This document shows positions 27,355 through 37,450 of a DNA stretch of 64,000 nucleotides, in pieces. Source of the stretch: Sulfuriferula plumbiphila. GTDB lineage: Bacteria > Pseudomonadota > Gammaproteobacteria > Burkholderiales > Sulfuriferulaceae. The position numbers were made by a program, and so were the translations under genes. Below the pieces are notes generated by a model. The model searched no databases and was not told the origin of the DNA. It saw nothing but the letters and a program-made list of their open reading frames with translations. The DNA is taken from NCBI RefSeq assembly GCF_009938015.1, contig NZ_AP021884.1:3388775-3452774 (forward strand), read 5' to 3'. Position 1 is the first letter of the stretch, and every line of letters begins with the position of its first letter.

Positions 27355-27524
27355 GATTGTGAGCCTACCATCCATCCAGGGTTATTGCTGACTCGATATT
27401 GGCCTGAAATATCTGTCAGCGGTAAGTTTTGTCTAGCAAAACAGCAGCAATTACCATGCCTGGATTTTGGTTGCGGGTGACTGCCCTTCGCGCGCACCTC
27501 TCAGCGATGAAGTTCGACCATTGC

Positions 27525-27977
27525 TCAGTGCCGGCCGGTACTGCCAAAGCCGCCCGCGCCGCGTTCGGATGCAGCAAATTCTTCCACCACATTAAACGCC
27601 ACTTGCACCACAGGCACCATGACCAGTTGAGCGATACGCTCCAGCGGTTTGACAACAAATGTCTGGTTGCCGCGATTCCACATCGAAACAAACAGTTGCC
27701 CCTGGTAATCCGAATCAATCAGTCCTACCAGGTTGCCCAGCACGATCCCGTGTTTGTGGCCAAGCCCGGAGCGCGGCAGGATCAACGCGGCCAGATCGGA
27801 CTGAGCAATGTGAATCGCCATACCAGTCGGAACCAGCTCGGTCTGGCCGGGAGCAAGTCCCAGTGGCGCATCGATACAGGCACGCAGGTCTATGCCTGCG
27901 GCACCCGGAGTCGCATAGCTGGGCAAGTCGTTGTTTAGTCTGGCGTCGAGAATTTTGACATCAATTTGGCGCAGCAT
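27525..27977 (-). CDS. dut: dUTP pyrophosphatase
   Basis: 150 aa, standard trimeric dUTPase. Conserved motifs: [38 protein letters not shown] and the C-terminal P-loop-like [12 protein letters not shown]. It removes dUTP and supplies dUMP for thymidylate. Its ATG at 27977 lies inside the end of coaBC (17-bp overlap), a common proteobacterial pairing. Confidence 0.96.
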   Translation of the reverse strand: MLRQIDVKILDARLNNDLPSYATPGAAGIDLRACIDAPLGLAPGQTELVPTGMAIHIAQSDLAALILPRSGLGHKHGIVLGNLVGLIDSDYQGQLFVSMWNRGNQTFVVKPLERIAQLVMVPVVQVAFNVVEEFAASERGAGGFGSTGRH

Positions 27978-29178
27978 GGTTTCCCCTGGTTTTTTGTAAA
28001 TACAGGCGTGCAATATGGGCGATGAGTTGGCGCGCCAGCACCAGTTTGCCGGCACGCGGCAACCAGTGGTTGCCCGCGTCATCGAGTAGCAACAATTCGT
28101 TGTCGTCGCTGCCGAGTGCGTCCTGGGCGCGGTTGACAACCAGCAGGGGCAGGTGTTTGCGTTGACGTTTGGCCTCGCCATGCTCGAGCAGATTATCGGT
28201 TTCCGCTGCAAAGCCGACACAGAATGGCGCGTCTGCACGGTCCGCGATTTTCTGGAGAATATCTTTATTGGGAATTAGATCAAGCGTAAGTGTGTGTTCG
28301 CTTTTTTTGATTTTTTGGGTCGCGCGGGTGGCCGGGCGATAATCCGCCACCGCCGCCACACTGATGAAAATATCCACATCACCCACCACGCTCTCCACCG
28401 CCTGCGCCATGTCTTCAGCGCTGGTTACCGACAGCCGGGTGACGCCCAGCGGCGCATCCAGGCAAGTAGCGCCGCTTACCAGCGTCACCGCTGCGCCCGC
28501 CTCATGGGCTGCGCGTGCGACCGCGTAGCCCATTTTGCCGGAGCTGATATTAGTGAGCGCGCGCACTGGATCTATCATTTCCAGCGTGGGTCCTGCACTC
28601 ACCAGCACACGCAGCCCAGCCAGCAGTTTGGGCTGAAAATGCGCGCTGAGCCCTGCCAGCAATTGAGCCGGCTCCAGCATCCGCCCCAGACCGGTTTCTC
28701 CACATGCCTGTTCTCCAGCGGAGGGCCCCAGCAGCGCTACTCCGTCGACACGCAATTGATGAATATTCCGCTGAGTTGCCGGGTTTTCCCACATCTGCCG
28801 GTTCATCGCGGGCGCTACCAGCAGCGGGCAAGCGCGTGCCAGGCACAGGGTGGACAGCAGGTCATCTGCCAGGCCATGCACCAGCCTGGCAATAAAATCG
28901 GCACTGGCCGGGGCAATCAGCACCGCGTCTGCACCACGCGTGAATTCGATGTGCGCCATGCCGTTATCCACATCGGTATCCCACAACTGGGTGAGCACCG
29001 GCTTGCCGGACAGCGCCTGGAAGGTTAGCGGGGTAACAAACTGCGTGGCTGCCGCACTCATCGCCACGCGCACTTCCGCGCCGGCCTTGACCAGCAGGCG
29101 CGTCAATTCCGCTGCCTTATACGCCGCCACGCCACCGGTGATGCCCAACAGAATGCGTTTATGTTGCAAATCCGGCAT
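27961..29178 (-). CDS. coaBC: Bifunctional phosphopantothenoylcysteine decarboxylase/synthetase
   Basis: 405 aa. N-terminal CoaC flavoprotein (about 1-185): [15 protein letters not shown], active-site region [14 protein letters not shown] and [17 protein letters not shown]-terminal CoaB (about 190-400): [25 protein letters not shown] and a Lys-rich nucleotide region. It performs two steps of coenzyme A synthesis. The start at 29178 gives the canonical N terminus. Divergent from radC. Confidence 0.95.
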   Translation of the reverse strand: MPDLQHKRILLGITGGVAAYKAAELTRLLVKAGAEVRVAMSAAATQFVTPLTFQALSGKPVLTQLWDTDVDNGMAHIEFTRGADAVLIAPASADFIARLVHGLADDLLSTLCLARACPLLVAPAMNRQMWENPATQRNIHQLRVDGVALLGPSAGEQACGETGLGRMLEPAQLLAGLSAHFQPKLLAGLRVLVSAGPTLEMIDPVRALTNISSGKMGYAVARAAHEAGAAVTLVSGATCLDAPLGVTRLSVTSAEDMAQAVESVVGDVDIFISVAAVADYRPATRATQKIKKSEHTLTLDLIPNKDILQKIADRADAPFCVGFAAETDNLLEHGEAKRQRKHLPLLVVNRAQDALGSDDNELLLLDDAGNHWLPRAGKLVLARQLIAHIARLYLQKTRGNHAAPN

Positions 29179-29244
29179 GATAGCCTCACGCCAACGCGTG
29201 GATAGTTTGAACAATAAGCATATTTTACGGGAATAGGGGGATGA

Positions 29245-29919
29245 ATGGCGATTCGCGACTGGCCGGAGGACGACCGCCCCCGGGAAAAACTTCTGCGGCG
29301 CGGCGCGCAAGCGTTAAGCGATGCCGAATTGCTGGCCATTTTTTTGCGCACCGGCGTGTCTGGCAAAAGCGCAGTGGACATGGCGCGTGACCTGGTGCAC
29401 CAGTTCGGCAGCCTGACCCGCCTGTTTGCGGCGGGCCGCGGCGAATTCTGTGCCGTACACGGTCTGGGCGACGCCAAATATGCCCAACTGCAGGCGGTGC
29501 TGGAAATGGCGCGGCGCGCGCTGGGCGAATCCATGCGTCAGACCGATGCACTCGCCTCCCCCGACGCGGTGCGCGATTACCTGCGCCTGGCGCTGGCGGG
29601 CCAATCCCACGAAGTGTTTTGCGTAGTGTTTCTGGATACGCAAAATCGTGTACTGGCCGTCGAAGAACTGTTTCGGGGCACACTCACGCAAACCAGCGTA
29701 TACCCGCGCGAAGTGGTCAAGCGCGCACTGGCACACAATGCCGCCGCATTGATCCTGGCACACAACCATCCTTCCGGCGCTGCTGAACCCAGCAGGGCCG
29801 ACGAGAACCTGACCCAGGCCCTCAAAGCCGCGCTGGCGCTGGTGGATGTGACGGTACTTGACCATTTTGTCGTGGGCAATGGCAACGCCGTGTCGTTTGC
29901 GGAACGCGGATTGCTTTGA
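29245..29919 (+). CDS. radC: RadC-family JAB/MPN domain protein
   Basis: 224 aa. An N-terminal helix-hairpin-helix-like part ([31 protein letters not shown]) precedes the JAMM metal-binding domain with HNHPSG and the downstream Asp in SRAD. Despite the name, a DNA-repair role for RadC is not firmly established. It is often found just before rpmB-rpmG, as here (59 bp gap). Confidence 0.93.
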   Translation: MAIRDWPEDDRPREKLLRRGAQALSDAELLAIFLRTGVSGKSAVDMARDLVHQFGSLTRLFAAGRGEFCAVHGLGDAKYAQLQAVLEMARRALGESMRQTDALASPDAVRDYLRLALAGQSHEVFCVVFLDTQNRVLAVEELFRGTLTQTSVYPREVVKRALAHNAAALILAHNHPSGAAEPSRADENLTQALKAALALVDVTVLDHFVVGNGNAVSFAERGLL

Positions 29920-29978
29920 CGCCGACAAAGGAAATGTGGTATAAATCGCGTTTTACCGAATTCCGTAGGGAGGTCATT

Positions 29979-30215
29979 ATGGCCCGTGTATGTCAGGTTA
30001 CCGGCAAGGCGCCGATGTCGGGAAACAACGTTTCCCACGCCAACAACAAGACCAAACGTCGTTTTCTGCCCAATCTGCAGTCACGCCGCTTCTGGCTTGA
30101 AGAAGAAAACCGTTTTGTGCGTCTGCGCGTCTCTACTGCTGCGCTGCGCACGATCGACAAAAAGGGCATTGAAGTTGTGCTCGAAGAGATGCGCGCCAAG
30201 GGCGAGAAGGTTTAA
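29979..30215 (+). CDS. rpmB: 50S ribosomal protein L28
   Basis: 78 aa. [20 protein letters not shown] and [14 protein letters not shown] are canonical L28. GGGAGG precedes the ATG. Operon with rpmG (10 bp gap). Confidence 0.97.
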   Translation: MARVCQVTGKAPMSGNNVSHANNKTKRRFLPNLQSRRFWLEEENRFVRLRVSTAALRTIDKKGIEVVLEEMRAKGEKV

Positions 30216-30225
30216 GGGGTAAAAC

Positions 30226-30393
30226 ATGGCCAGCAAAATCCGCGAAAAAATCAAACTCGAGTCCACCGCAGGTACCGGACATTTTTACACTACCAGCAAA
30301 AACAAGCGCACCACGCCGGAAAAACTAGAATTCATGAAATTCGATCCCAAGGCACGCAAGCATGTGCTGTATAAGGAAATCAAGCTGAAATAA
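30226..30393 (+). CDS. rpmG: 50S ribosomal protein L33
   Basis: 55 aa, read directly from the DNA: it starts [20 protein letters not shown] and ends YKEIKLK. It is the zinc-free form with no CxxC pairs. AAGGGG precedes the ATG. Confidence 0.97.
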   Translation: MASKIREKIKLESTAGTGHFYTTSKNKRTTPEKLEFMKFDPKARKHVLYKEIKLK

Positions 30394-30407
30394 GCCGGCT
30401 TGTCCAA

Positions 30408-30437
30408 TAAAAAACCCGCCATAGGCGGGTTTTTTAT
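30408..30437. terminator. Bidirectional terminator between rpmG and the desaturase gene
   Basis: AAAAAACCCGCC-ATA-GGCGGGTTTTTT: a 6-bp GC stem with A/U runs on both sides, so it can stop the rpmBG transcript (+) and the desaturase transcript (-). Confidence 0.92.
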
Positions 30438-30467
30438 TGGACCCTGCATACCCGGCAGGACATGCGA

Positions 30468-31655
30468 TCAGGCGTAGCAGCGCAGCTTGCGGGAAAATTT
30501 CTGCAGTGACTCAATCCCGCTGGACTCGGCACGATGGCACCAGTCCTGCAGCTGGGCCAGGAGCTGTTCCTTGGTGGCGCTGGAACGTGCCCACAGCCCT
30601 GCCAGATCCTGGCGCATGGCATATACCGTGGCCAACTCCTTGCTCTGGTTCAGCACTTCCGACAGACTCGCTTTATCCTGCTCACGCAGGTCTGCAGCAT
30701 CCAGATGCAGCCAATGTTTGACTTTTTTAGCCATGCTGCTGTCATTGAGCTGGGGCAGGGAAGCCTTGAGTTTAAGCACCTCATCCGCGTACACCGTTTT
30801 CACCGAGCGGGCAAACCGGGTCAGCACGTCATAACGATGCGTGATGATCGCCTGCAGCGTGTCAAGGTCGCAGACTGCCTTGCCTTTGGTCATGCGCACC
30901 TTGGGCGCAACTTTTTTCACCTTGGCCAGGCCGAAAATTTCCATAATGCGGATATACATCCAGCCAATGTCGAACTCATACCATTTATTGGACAGCTTGG
31001 CCGAACTCCCGTAGGCATGGTGATTGTTGTGCAGCTCCTCGCCGCCAATCAGGATGCCCCATGGCGAGATATTGGTGCTGGCATCTTCGCAAGTGAAGTT
31101 GCGATAGCCCCAGTAGTGGCCGACGCCATTGATAATGCCGGCAGCGGTAACCGGTATCCAGGCCATTTGCACCGCCCAGATAGTCAGCCCGATTGGCCCG
31201 AATAGCGCCAGGTCAATCAACATCATCAGGACGATGCCTTTACCGCTGTAACGCGAATAGACGTTGTGTTCGAGCCAGTCGTCTGGGGTACCGGAACCAT
31301 ACTTGTCCAGGGTTTCCCGATTTTTCGATTCGGCGCGGTAGAGCTCTGCGCCTTCAAAAAAGACTTTTTTCAGGCCGAGCACTTGTGGGCTGTGGGGGTC
31401 TTCAGGAGTTTCACATTTGGCGTGGTGCTTGCGGTGAATAGCCGCCCATTCCTTGGTGACCATGCCGGTACTCAGCCACAACCAGAAACGGAAGAAGTGA
31501 CTGATGATGGGATGCAGCTCCAGGGCGCGATGCGCCTGATGGCGATGCAGATAGATCGTGACGCCGGCGATGGTCACATGGGTCAGCGCCAAGGCTACCA
31601 AAACATAACCCCACCAGGGGAGATGCCCCACCAGACCGTTTGCTAATAAATCCAT
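30468..31655 (-). CDS. Membrane fatty-acid desaturase (acyl-CoA delta-9 type)
   Basis: 395 aa. Three histidine boxes for the di-iron site are present: HRHQAH (37-42), HRKHH (74-78) and HNNHH (about 205-212), with hydrophobic helices between them. The order and spacing match stearoyl-CoA-type integral membrane desaturases, which adjust membrane fluidity. A further C-terminal extension of about 130 residues (from LDTLQAIITHRYDV), mostly helical and charged, is seen in betaproteobacterial relatives. The start at 31655 follows GAGGTAAG. Confidence 0.9.
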   Translation of the reverse strand: MDLLANGLVGHLPWWGYVLVALALTHVTIAGVTIYLHRHQAHRALELHPIISHFFRFWLWLSTGMVTKEWAAIHRKHHAKCETPEDPHSPQVLGLKKVFFEGAELYRAESKNRETLDKYGSGTPDDWLEHNVYSRYSGKGIVLMMLIDLALFGPIGLTIWAVQMAWIPVTAAGIINGVGHYWGYRNFTCEDASTNISPWGILIGGEELHNNHHAYGSSAKLSNKWYEFDIGWMYIRIMEIFGLAKVKKVAPKVRMTKGKAVCDLDTLQAIITHRYDVLTRFARSVKTVYADEVLKLKASLPQLNDSSMAKKVKHWLHLDAADLREQDKASLSEVLNQSKELATVYAMRQDLAGLWARSSATKEQLLAQLQDWCHRAESSGIESLQKFSRKLRCYA

Positions 31656-31778
31656 AGTTTCACTTACCTCAAATGAATGACTGCGAATCGCAGTGCGGAA
31701 GGCATAAATCAAGTCAAGATAGTCTTATCCTAATATATGTCCTCCACTGCGCAATATAACAGAAATGTGTCCAGCACA

Positions 31779-33068
31779 TTAAACGTTTTGATTCTCGGGC
31801 TGAATGATGTGAATGTCACGGCGCGGATACGGGATTTCAATCCCGCCAGCACGGAAATTCCTCCATATTTCCATATACAGATCGGAACGTAGATTGGCCT
31901 GCCCCCCTTCCGGGTCAGAAATCCACACGCCCAGTTCCAGATCAATGCCGCTCTCGCCAAAATTTTTTATCAAAACCCTGGGCGCCTCCTTGCTATCGCC
32001 CTGCAGCACGCGCGGGTGATTTGCCGCTGCTGCTGTCAATATCTCCATTGCCCGTTCCAGCGGGCTCTCGTAGCTGATCTGGATGGGGATCGCCATGCGG
32101 ATATCGCGCTTGCTGAGCGAGTGATTCACTATGGTTGAGGTAATCAGCGTTTCATTGGGAATAAGGATTTCCGTACCATCCAGCGCTTTAAGCAAGGTAT
32201 AGCGGGTATTGATCTGGCTCACCTCACCATAGCCCGTGCCCACCGTGAGCATGTCACCCGGGCGGATCGAGCGATCGAGCAGAATAATGAACCCGGATAC
32301 ATAGTTACTGGCGATTTTCTGCAACCCCAGGCCCAGCCCTACACCCAGGGCCCCGCCAAACACCGACAGCACAGTGATATCAATGCCCACCACGGGCAAT
32401 GCAATCAACACGCCCGTAATAAGCAGCAGGGTGCGGGTCGCCTTGATCAGCGCCAGGCGCAGATTGAGATCCATGCGGCTCACGCGCATCAGGCGCGTTT
32501 CGACGAATTGCGCCAGCCACAGCGCGCCTACCACCGCGAGCACGATGACGATAACCGCCTCGAGCAGCAGCAACAGCGAGAAATGGTGGGCGCCCGCGTC
32601 AAATGAGACGCTATCCAGCGCATGCAGGATGCGCGGCAGTACACCGGTAATATGCAAAGCCAGACCGATCCAGATAATCCAGGCGATTAACCGCTCCCAT
32701 GTCTTGATGGCCTCGTTGCTGCGCAATGCGTAGCGCAGCATATACACCAGGGTGCGCACCAGCACCATGGCCTCGAGCAGCGGCACGGCAATGTTCAACA
32801 CATGCACCGGCTGCCATGGCTCAAGAATCTCTCGTCCGATCAATACCAGCACCAGCGTAACCAGCGACAAACCAATCCGCTTGAGCCCTTCCAGACCGAG
32901 GCGCCAGGTGCCATGCACCTGCGCCAGACGCGGGCAAATCCAGCGCATCACCCCCCAGCTCGCCAGGCCGCATACGACGAGAACGGCGAACTGCCAGCCC
33001 AGTTCGTTCTGATGGGTTTCGTTAAGCAACTGAGACAACAGATTTTCGAGCGGAACAGGTCGGGTCAT
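31779..33068 (-). CDS. MscS-family mechanosensitive channel
   Basis: 429 aa. Several extra N-terminal helices precede the MscS core: the pore helix and beta domain contain VFGGALGVGLGLGLQKIASNYVSGFIILLDRSIRPGD, then NTRYTLLKALDGTEILIPNE and the soluble cage. The extra helices make it larger than E. coli MscS, closer to the YnaI/YbiO sort. Its ATG overlaps the stop of the phospholipase-D-like gene (ATGA). Confidence 0.9.
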   Translation of the reverse strand: MTRPVPLENLLSQLLNETHQNELGWQFAVLVVCGLASWGVMRWICPRLAQVHGTWRLGLEGLKRIGLSLVTLVLVLIGREILEPWQPVHVLNIAVPLLEAMVLVRTLVYMLRYALRSNEAIKTWERLIAWIIWIGLALHITGVLPRILHALDSVSFDAGAHHFSLLLLLEAVIVIVLAVVGALWLAQFVETRLMRVSRMDLNLRLALIKATRTLLLITGVLIALPVVGIDITVLSVFGGALGVGLGLGLQKIASNYVSGFIILLDRSIRPGDMLTVGTGYGEVSQINTRYTLLKALDGTEILIPNETLITSTIVNHSLSKRDIRMAIPIQISYESPLERAMEILTAAAANHPRVLQGDSKEAPRVLIKNFGESGIDLELGVWISDPEGGQANLRSDLYMEIWRNFRAGGIEIPYPRRDIHIIQPENQNV

Positions 33069-33622
33069 GGGCTTAACGCAATTGCGTGTTCACGGTGGCG
33101 ACGCCAGTTAACGGCATAGGCTTGAGCCAGCGCCGAGTTTCCGCGCAGAACAAGCAGGTTTTCTGCGTTGCGATACTGCGCCGCATGGGTAAAATTATAA
33201 CTGCCGGTAATGACCACAGGCGCGCTATCGGCGTCGATGACCATGATCTTGCTGTGGGCACTGGCGTGCTCGGCATCCAGATAAACCGGCACACCGGCCG
33301 CCGCCATATACCTCACCACGCTGGTGGAAATTCTATCGGTCTGCTCGCTATCGGCGATCAGCGCCACGTCCACCCCGCGTTGATGCGCGGCAATCAGCGC
33401 ATCGGCAATGGCGCGATGGGTAAAGCTGAACGCTTGCACCCGAATCTGCCGGCGCGCATCGCGTAGCGCAGCAATCACCAGCGCCGCCGCGTCGTCGCCC
33501 GGCGTAAATGCCACCTGCAGCGTGCCCACGGCAGGCAGCACCGGTAGCGTGCGGCTACCCTGAAGTGCCCAACTGGGGTGGCTACACGACAATAGCACCA
33601 GCCACACGATGGCTTGGCGCAT
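33065..33622 (-). CDS. Secreted single-domain phospholipase-D-like protein (Nuc-type)
   Basis: 185 aa. A Sec signal peptide (about 1-19, ending PSWA) and one HKD motif, H123-x-K125-x4-D130, followed by GSYNFT. Proteins of this size with one HKD (for example the Nuc endonuclease) dimerise to build an active site, so periplasmic or secreted nuclease/phosphodiesterase activity is likely. Start 33622 begins the signal peptide, one base after the rsmB stop. It links rsmB and mscS in one tightly packed transcript. Confidence 0.82.
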   Translation of the reverse strand: MRQAIVWLVLLSCSHPSWALQGSRTLPVLPAVGTLQVAFTPGDDAAALVIAALRDARRQIRVQAFSFTHRAIADALIAAHQRGVDVALIADSEQTDRISTSVVRYMAAAGVPVYLDAEHASAHSKIMVIDADSAPVVITGSYNFTHAAQYRNAENLLVLRGNSALAQAYAVNWRRHREHAIALSP

Positions 33623-33623
33623 G

Positions 33624-34877
33624 TCAACTCGCTTCCAGCACTGCTGCAAAAAAGCCATCGGTGCCATGCTCAGCCGGGTTAAGCCGCAAATAGTCGCCGG
33701 TGTCGAGCGCGACATGTTGCTGCTGCAGGATTTCCGCTGCATTTTTCAGCACAAAACGCGGGTTGGCGGCAATGAACGCCTCGACCACCTGCTCGTTTTC
33801 TTCCGGCAGCAAACTACAGGTCGCATACACCAGCCGCCCGCCCGGTTTCACCAGACGCGACGCGGCAGCCAAAATCGCCGTCTGCTTGGCAGACAGCTCG
33901 GCTACGCTGTCGGGCGACTGGCGCCATTTCAGGTCGGGGTTGCGGCGCAGCGTGCCCATGCCGCTACACGGTGCGTCTACCAGCACCCGGTCAATCTTGC
34001 CGGCCAGGCGCTTGATGCGCGTGTCGTTTTCGCTGGTGATGAGCTGCGGCGTGAGATTGGACAAACCAGAACGCTTGAGGCGCGGCTTGAGCTTGGCCAG
34101 GCGTTTTTCCGACACGTCGAATGCATACAGCCGCCCGGTGGAGTGCATCAGCGCTCCCAGCAGCAGCGTTTTGCCGCCCGCCCCCGCACAAAAATCCACC
34201 ACCATCTCGCCACGCCGGGGCGCCACCAGATAGCCAAGCAGCTGACTGCCTTCGTCCTGGATCTCGATCTGGCCTTCCAGAAACGGTTTGTATTTTGCCA
34301 GCACCGGCTTGTCTGCCATACGGACACCGACCGGTGAATACGGCGTGGCAGTGGCGCTCATGCCCGCCGCGTTGAGCACGGCGAGCATGTCGTCGCGCCT
34401 GGCGCGCAGCGTGTTGACGCGCAAATCCAGCGGGGCGGGGTGCAGCAGCGCCTGCGCCAGGCGCGCCGCAGCCTCCGCGCCATATATCGCCAGCCAGCGC
34501 TCTGCCAGCCAGTCCGGCACATCCCATTGCACCGCCAGCGGCTGCGTCGCCAGATCCAGCGCCTTGATTTGCGGTACCATGTCCAGTTCCGGGCCGCGCA
34601 GATGCGGCTCCAGCTGGCGCATGTTCATGCCCTGCACGCGCACCAGCCAGGCCAGCGCCAGCTGACGTGGCGTGCCTTTGCCAGTGGCGGCCTCCAGCGA
34701 GCGCTTGCGGCGCAGCACGCCGAAAACCAGCTCTGCGATAAAGGCGCGATCCTTGTTGCCCAGCATCGGATTTTCGCGGAAATAACGGCTCAATACCACG
34801 TCGGCTGGCGTATCCAGAGCCATTACCGCTCGCAGCGCGGTAATGGCTTGTTCGAGGGGGAGATAGGGAGAAGGCAT
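33624..34877 (-). CDS. rsmB: rRNA cytosine-C5 methyltransferase, RsmB/NOP family
   Basis: 417 aa. N-terminal NusB-like helical region (LRAVMALDTPADVVLSRYF, NKDRAFIAELVFGVLRRK), then the SAM domain VVDFCAGAGGKTLLLGAL, with the two catalytic cysteines in DAPCSGMGTLRRNPD and ATCSLLPEENE. It methylates a cytosine of 16S rRNA. RsmB is the best match, but RsmF cannot be ruled out by eye. Confidence 0.85.
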   Translation of the reverse strand: MPSPYLPLEQAITALRAVMALDTPADVVLSRYFRENPMLGNKDRAFIAELVFGVLRRKRSLEAATGKGTPRQLALAWLVRVQGMNMRQLEPHLRGPELDMVPQIKALDLATQPLAVQWDVPDWLAERWLAIYGAEAAARLAQALLHPAPLDLRVNTLRARRDDMLAVLNAAGMSATATPYSPVGVRMADKPVLAKYKPFLEGQIEIQDEGSQLLGYLVAPRRGEMVVDFCAGAGGKTLLLGALMHSTGRLYAFDVSEKRLAKLKPRLKRSGLSNLTPQLITSENDTRIKRLAGKIDRVLVDAPCSGMGTLRRNPDLKWRQSPDSVAELSAKQTAILAAASRLVKPGGRLVYATCSLLPEENEQVVEAFIAANPRFVLKNAAEILQQQHVALDTGDYLRLNPAEHGTDGFFAAVLEAS

Positions 34878-35042
34878 GGGTTTTACGGGTTCGACATTGC
34901 CGTGCAGTTTAGCCGAAACTGCTGCCGTCGACCACGCCAGACGGGACGCGCAGTTTGCCGCAGGGGGTTAAATATCAGATAATTCCGCTGTTTATCGCCG
35001 CCTCGCTCTTTTTAAAGCGATTTACCGACTCTGAGGTGCCCC

Positions 35043-36827
35043 TTGAAAGACATGCTCGCCTGCAATCTATGGCTGTATAAGGTTTTCCCGTTCCTGCGCT
35101 GGTGGCCTACGGTCAACCGCGATACCACCAAGGCTGACCTGACTGCGGGCTTGACCGGGGCAATGATCGTGCTGCCGCAGGGGGTGGCGTTTGCCACCAT
35201 TGCCGGCCTGCCGCCGGAGTTTGGCTTGTATGCGGCAATGGTGCCGGCGGTGATTGCTGCGCTGTTTGGTTCCAGCTGGCACCTGGTTTCAGGGCCGACT
35301 ACCGCCATTTCGATAGCCGTGTTTGCCTCGGTCAGCCCCTTGGCTGAACCCGGCTCTGCACAGTTCATCAGCCTGGTACTCACCCTCACCTTCCTGACCG
35401 GAATCTTCCAGTTCATCATGGGTCTGGCGCACATGGGCGCACTGGTCAACTTCATTTCGCACACCGTAGTGATCGGCTTTACCGCGGGCGCCGCGGTGCT
35501 GATCGCAGCCAGCCAAATCAAGAATTTCCTTGGCCTCAACATGGCACGCGGCTTGCCATTCCACGAGATTCTGCACCAGGTGTTCCTGCAGCTGGACAAA
35601 ATCAATCCCTACGTGACCGCGGTGGGTGTCATCACCCTGGTCACCGGCATCGTGGCGCGCAAACTGATGCCCAAGCTGTACATGATTATTGCCATGGTGG
35701 TGGGCAGTGTGGCCGCGCTCATCATCAACAACCTGGCAGGGGGTGCCGAAACCACCCACATCAAGACCGTCGGCGCGCTGGCTGCCCACCTGCCACCGTT
35801 CACCCTGCCGGATTTTTCGCTCACAGCCATCAGCCAGGTGGTTTTCCCGGCGCTGATTGTGACCATGCTGGCGCTCACCGAAGCCGTATCCATCTCGCGC
35901 GCCATCGCGGTGAAATCCGAGCAACGTATTGACGGCAACCAGGAATTCATCGGCCAGGGCTTATCCAACATTTTCGGCAGTTTCTTCTCCAGCTACGCTT
36001 CCAGCGGCTCGTTCAACCGCAGCGGCGTGAACTATGCTGCAGGCGCAAAAACTCCGTTGGCCGCGGTGTATTCTGCACTGTTCCTGATCCTGATTTTGAT
36101 GCTGGTGGCGGCACTCGCCGCCTACCTGCCCACCGCCGCGATGGCCGGGATTCTGTTCCTGGTGGCGTGGGCGCTGATTGACTTCCACCACATCCATTCC
36201 ATTTTCCATACCAGCAAACAGGAAACGGCAGTGCTGGCGGTGACCATCATCGGTACGCTGATTGACCTGGAGAAAGGCATTTTCTTCGGCATCATGCTAT
36301 CGCTGATGCTTTATCTGTACCGCACCTCGCGCCCGGCGCTGGTGGATGTGGTGCCTGACCCGGAACCGGACAGCTACCACTTTGTGCCGGTGGATGGACG
36401 CCCCGAATGCCCGCAGCTCAAAATGATCCGCTTACAGGGCTCGATTTTCTTCGGTGCGGTCAACCATGTGCAGCAAACCCTGCAACAGATTGACGAGATT
36501 AACCCACAGCAAAAACACGTGCTGTTTGCTGCCAGCGGCATGAACTTTGTCGATGTGGCGGGCGCAGAAATGCTCATGCAGGAAGCCAGGCGTCGCAAAA
36601 AAATGGGTGGTGGGCTGTATTTCTACCGGATGCAAAATGGGGTACGTGATCTACTGGTGAAAGGACACTATTTGGACGACATCGGCGAGGCCAATATTTT
36701 CCCCACCAAATCGCGCCCGATCGACGCAATTTATCCCAAACTCGACTCGGAAATTTGTCGTACCTGTACTGCGCGCATTTTCAAGCAATGCAATATTGCA
36801 CTACCCAATGGAGAGCCACGCACATGA
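35043..36827 (+). CDS. SulP-family anion transporter with STAS domain (candidate bicarbonate transporter)
   Basis: 594 aa. The SulP membrane region (about 20-430) has GLTGAMIVLPQGVAFATIAGLPPEFGLYAAMVPAV and SSWHLVSGPTTAISIAV; a STAS domain follows (about 450-565). The tail contains CRTCTARIFKQC. SulP proteins carry sulfate, bicarbonate or other anions. The ATGA overlap with a gamma carbonic anhydrase favours bicarbonate (BicA-like use) here. The TTG at 35043 follows GAGG; ATG 35052 is the alternative start. Confidence 0.85.
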   Translation: MKDMLACNLWLYKVFPFLRWWPTVNRDTTKADLTAGLTGAMIVLPQGVAFATIAGLPPEFGLYAAMVPAVIAALFGSSWHLVSGPTTAISIAVFASVSPLAEPGSAQFISLVLTLTFLTGIFQFIMGLAHMGALVNFISHTVVIGFTAGAAVLIAASQIKNFLGLNMARGLPFHEILHQVFLQLDKINPYVTAVGVITLVTGIVARKLMPKLYMIIAMVVGSVAALIINNLAGGAETTHIKTVGALAAHLPPFTLPDFSLTAISQVVFPALIVTMLALTEAVSISRAIAVKSEQRIDGNQEFIGQGLSNIFGSFFSSYASSGSFNRSGVNYAAGAKTPLAAVYSALFLILILMLVAALAAYLPTAAMAGILFLVAWALIDFHHIHSIFHTSKQETAVLAVTIIGTLIDLEKGIFFGIMLSLMLYLYRTSRPALVDVVPDPEPDSYHFVPVDGRPECPQLKMIRLQGSIFFGAVNHVQQTLQQIDEINPQQKHVLFAASGMNFVDVAGAEMLMQEARRRKKMGGGLYFYRMQNGVRDLLVKGHYLDDIGEANIFPTKSRPIDAIYPKLDSEICRTCTARIFKQCNIALPNGEPRT

Positions 36828-37384
36828 TCCGCAAAAATCCCAGCGGGGATTTACCCGTCATCCACGAATCCGCCTTTGTTGACCCGACTGCCATTATTTG
36901 CGGCAAGGTGTTCATCGGCGAAAACGTATTTATCGGACCGTATGCAGTGATCCGCGCCGACGAGGTGGATGACAGCGGCAATATGGAACCGATTATCATC
37001 GGCGCCAATTCCAACATTCAGGACGGTGTGGTAATCCACTCCAAATCCGGTGCGCGGGTGCTGATCGGCGAGCATACCTCCATCGCCCACCGTTCCATCG
37101 TGCACGGCCCGTGCGTGGTCGGCGACAACGTGTTCATTGGCTTCAACTCGGTGTTGTTCAACTGTGTGGTGGGCAAGCGCTGCGTAGTGCGCCACAACTC
37201 TGTGGTGGAAGGCTGCGAGCTGCCCGACGGCTTCCACATCCCCTCCACCACCAACATCCACGCTGATTCAGATCTGAGCAAAATCGAGCAGGTCGGCTTC
37301 CGTGAAGAAGACTTCTCCGAAGACGTGGCGCAGACTAACATCAACCTGGTAAAGGGTTACAAAAAGCTGCAGAACGAATTCTGA
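36824..37384 (+). CDS. Gamma-class carbonic anhydrase (Cam/CamH/CcmM-like)
   Basis: 186 aa. Left-handed beta-helix hexapeptide repeats fill residues about 20-130. Zinc ligands align with Cam: His72 (VIH), His89 and His94 (IAHRSIVHGP, five apart). Catalytic neighbours are kept: Arg44 and Asp46 (VIRAD), Gln66 and Asp67 (NIQDG). The acidic proton-shuttle loop of Cam is missing, as in CamH. Start 36824 overlaps the SulP stop (ATGA). An active CO2/bicarbonate converter is likely. Confidence 0.85.
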   Translation: MIRKNPSGDLPVIHESAFVDPTAIICGKVFIGENVFIGPYAVIRADEVDDSGNMEPIIIGANSNIQDGVVIHSKSGARVLIGEHTSIAHRSIVHGPCVVGDNVFIGFNSVLFNCVVGKRCVVRHNSVVEGCELPDGFHIPSTTNIHADSDLSKIEQVGFREEDFSEDVAQTNINLVKGYKKLQNEF

Positions 37385-37450
37385 CCGGTTCCGATTACGG
37401 CCTACGACGGCCTGAAAATCGCCACGCTGGTGATGGGGATCATGTTAACC

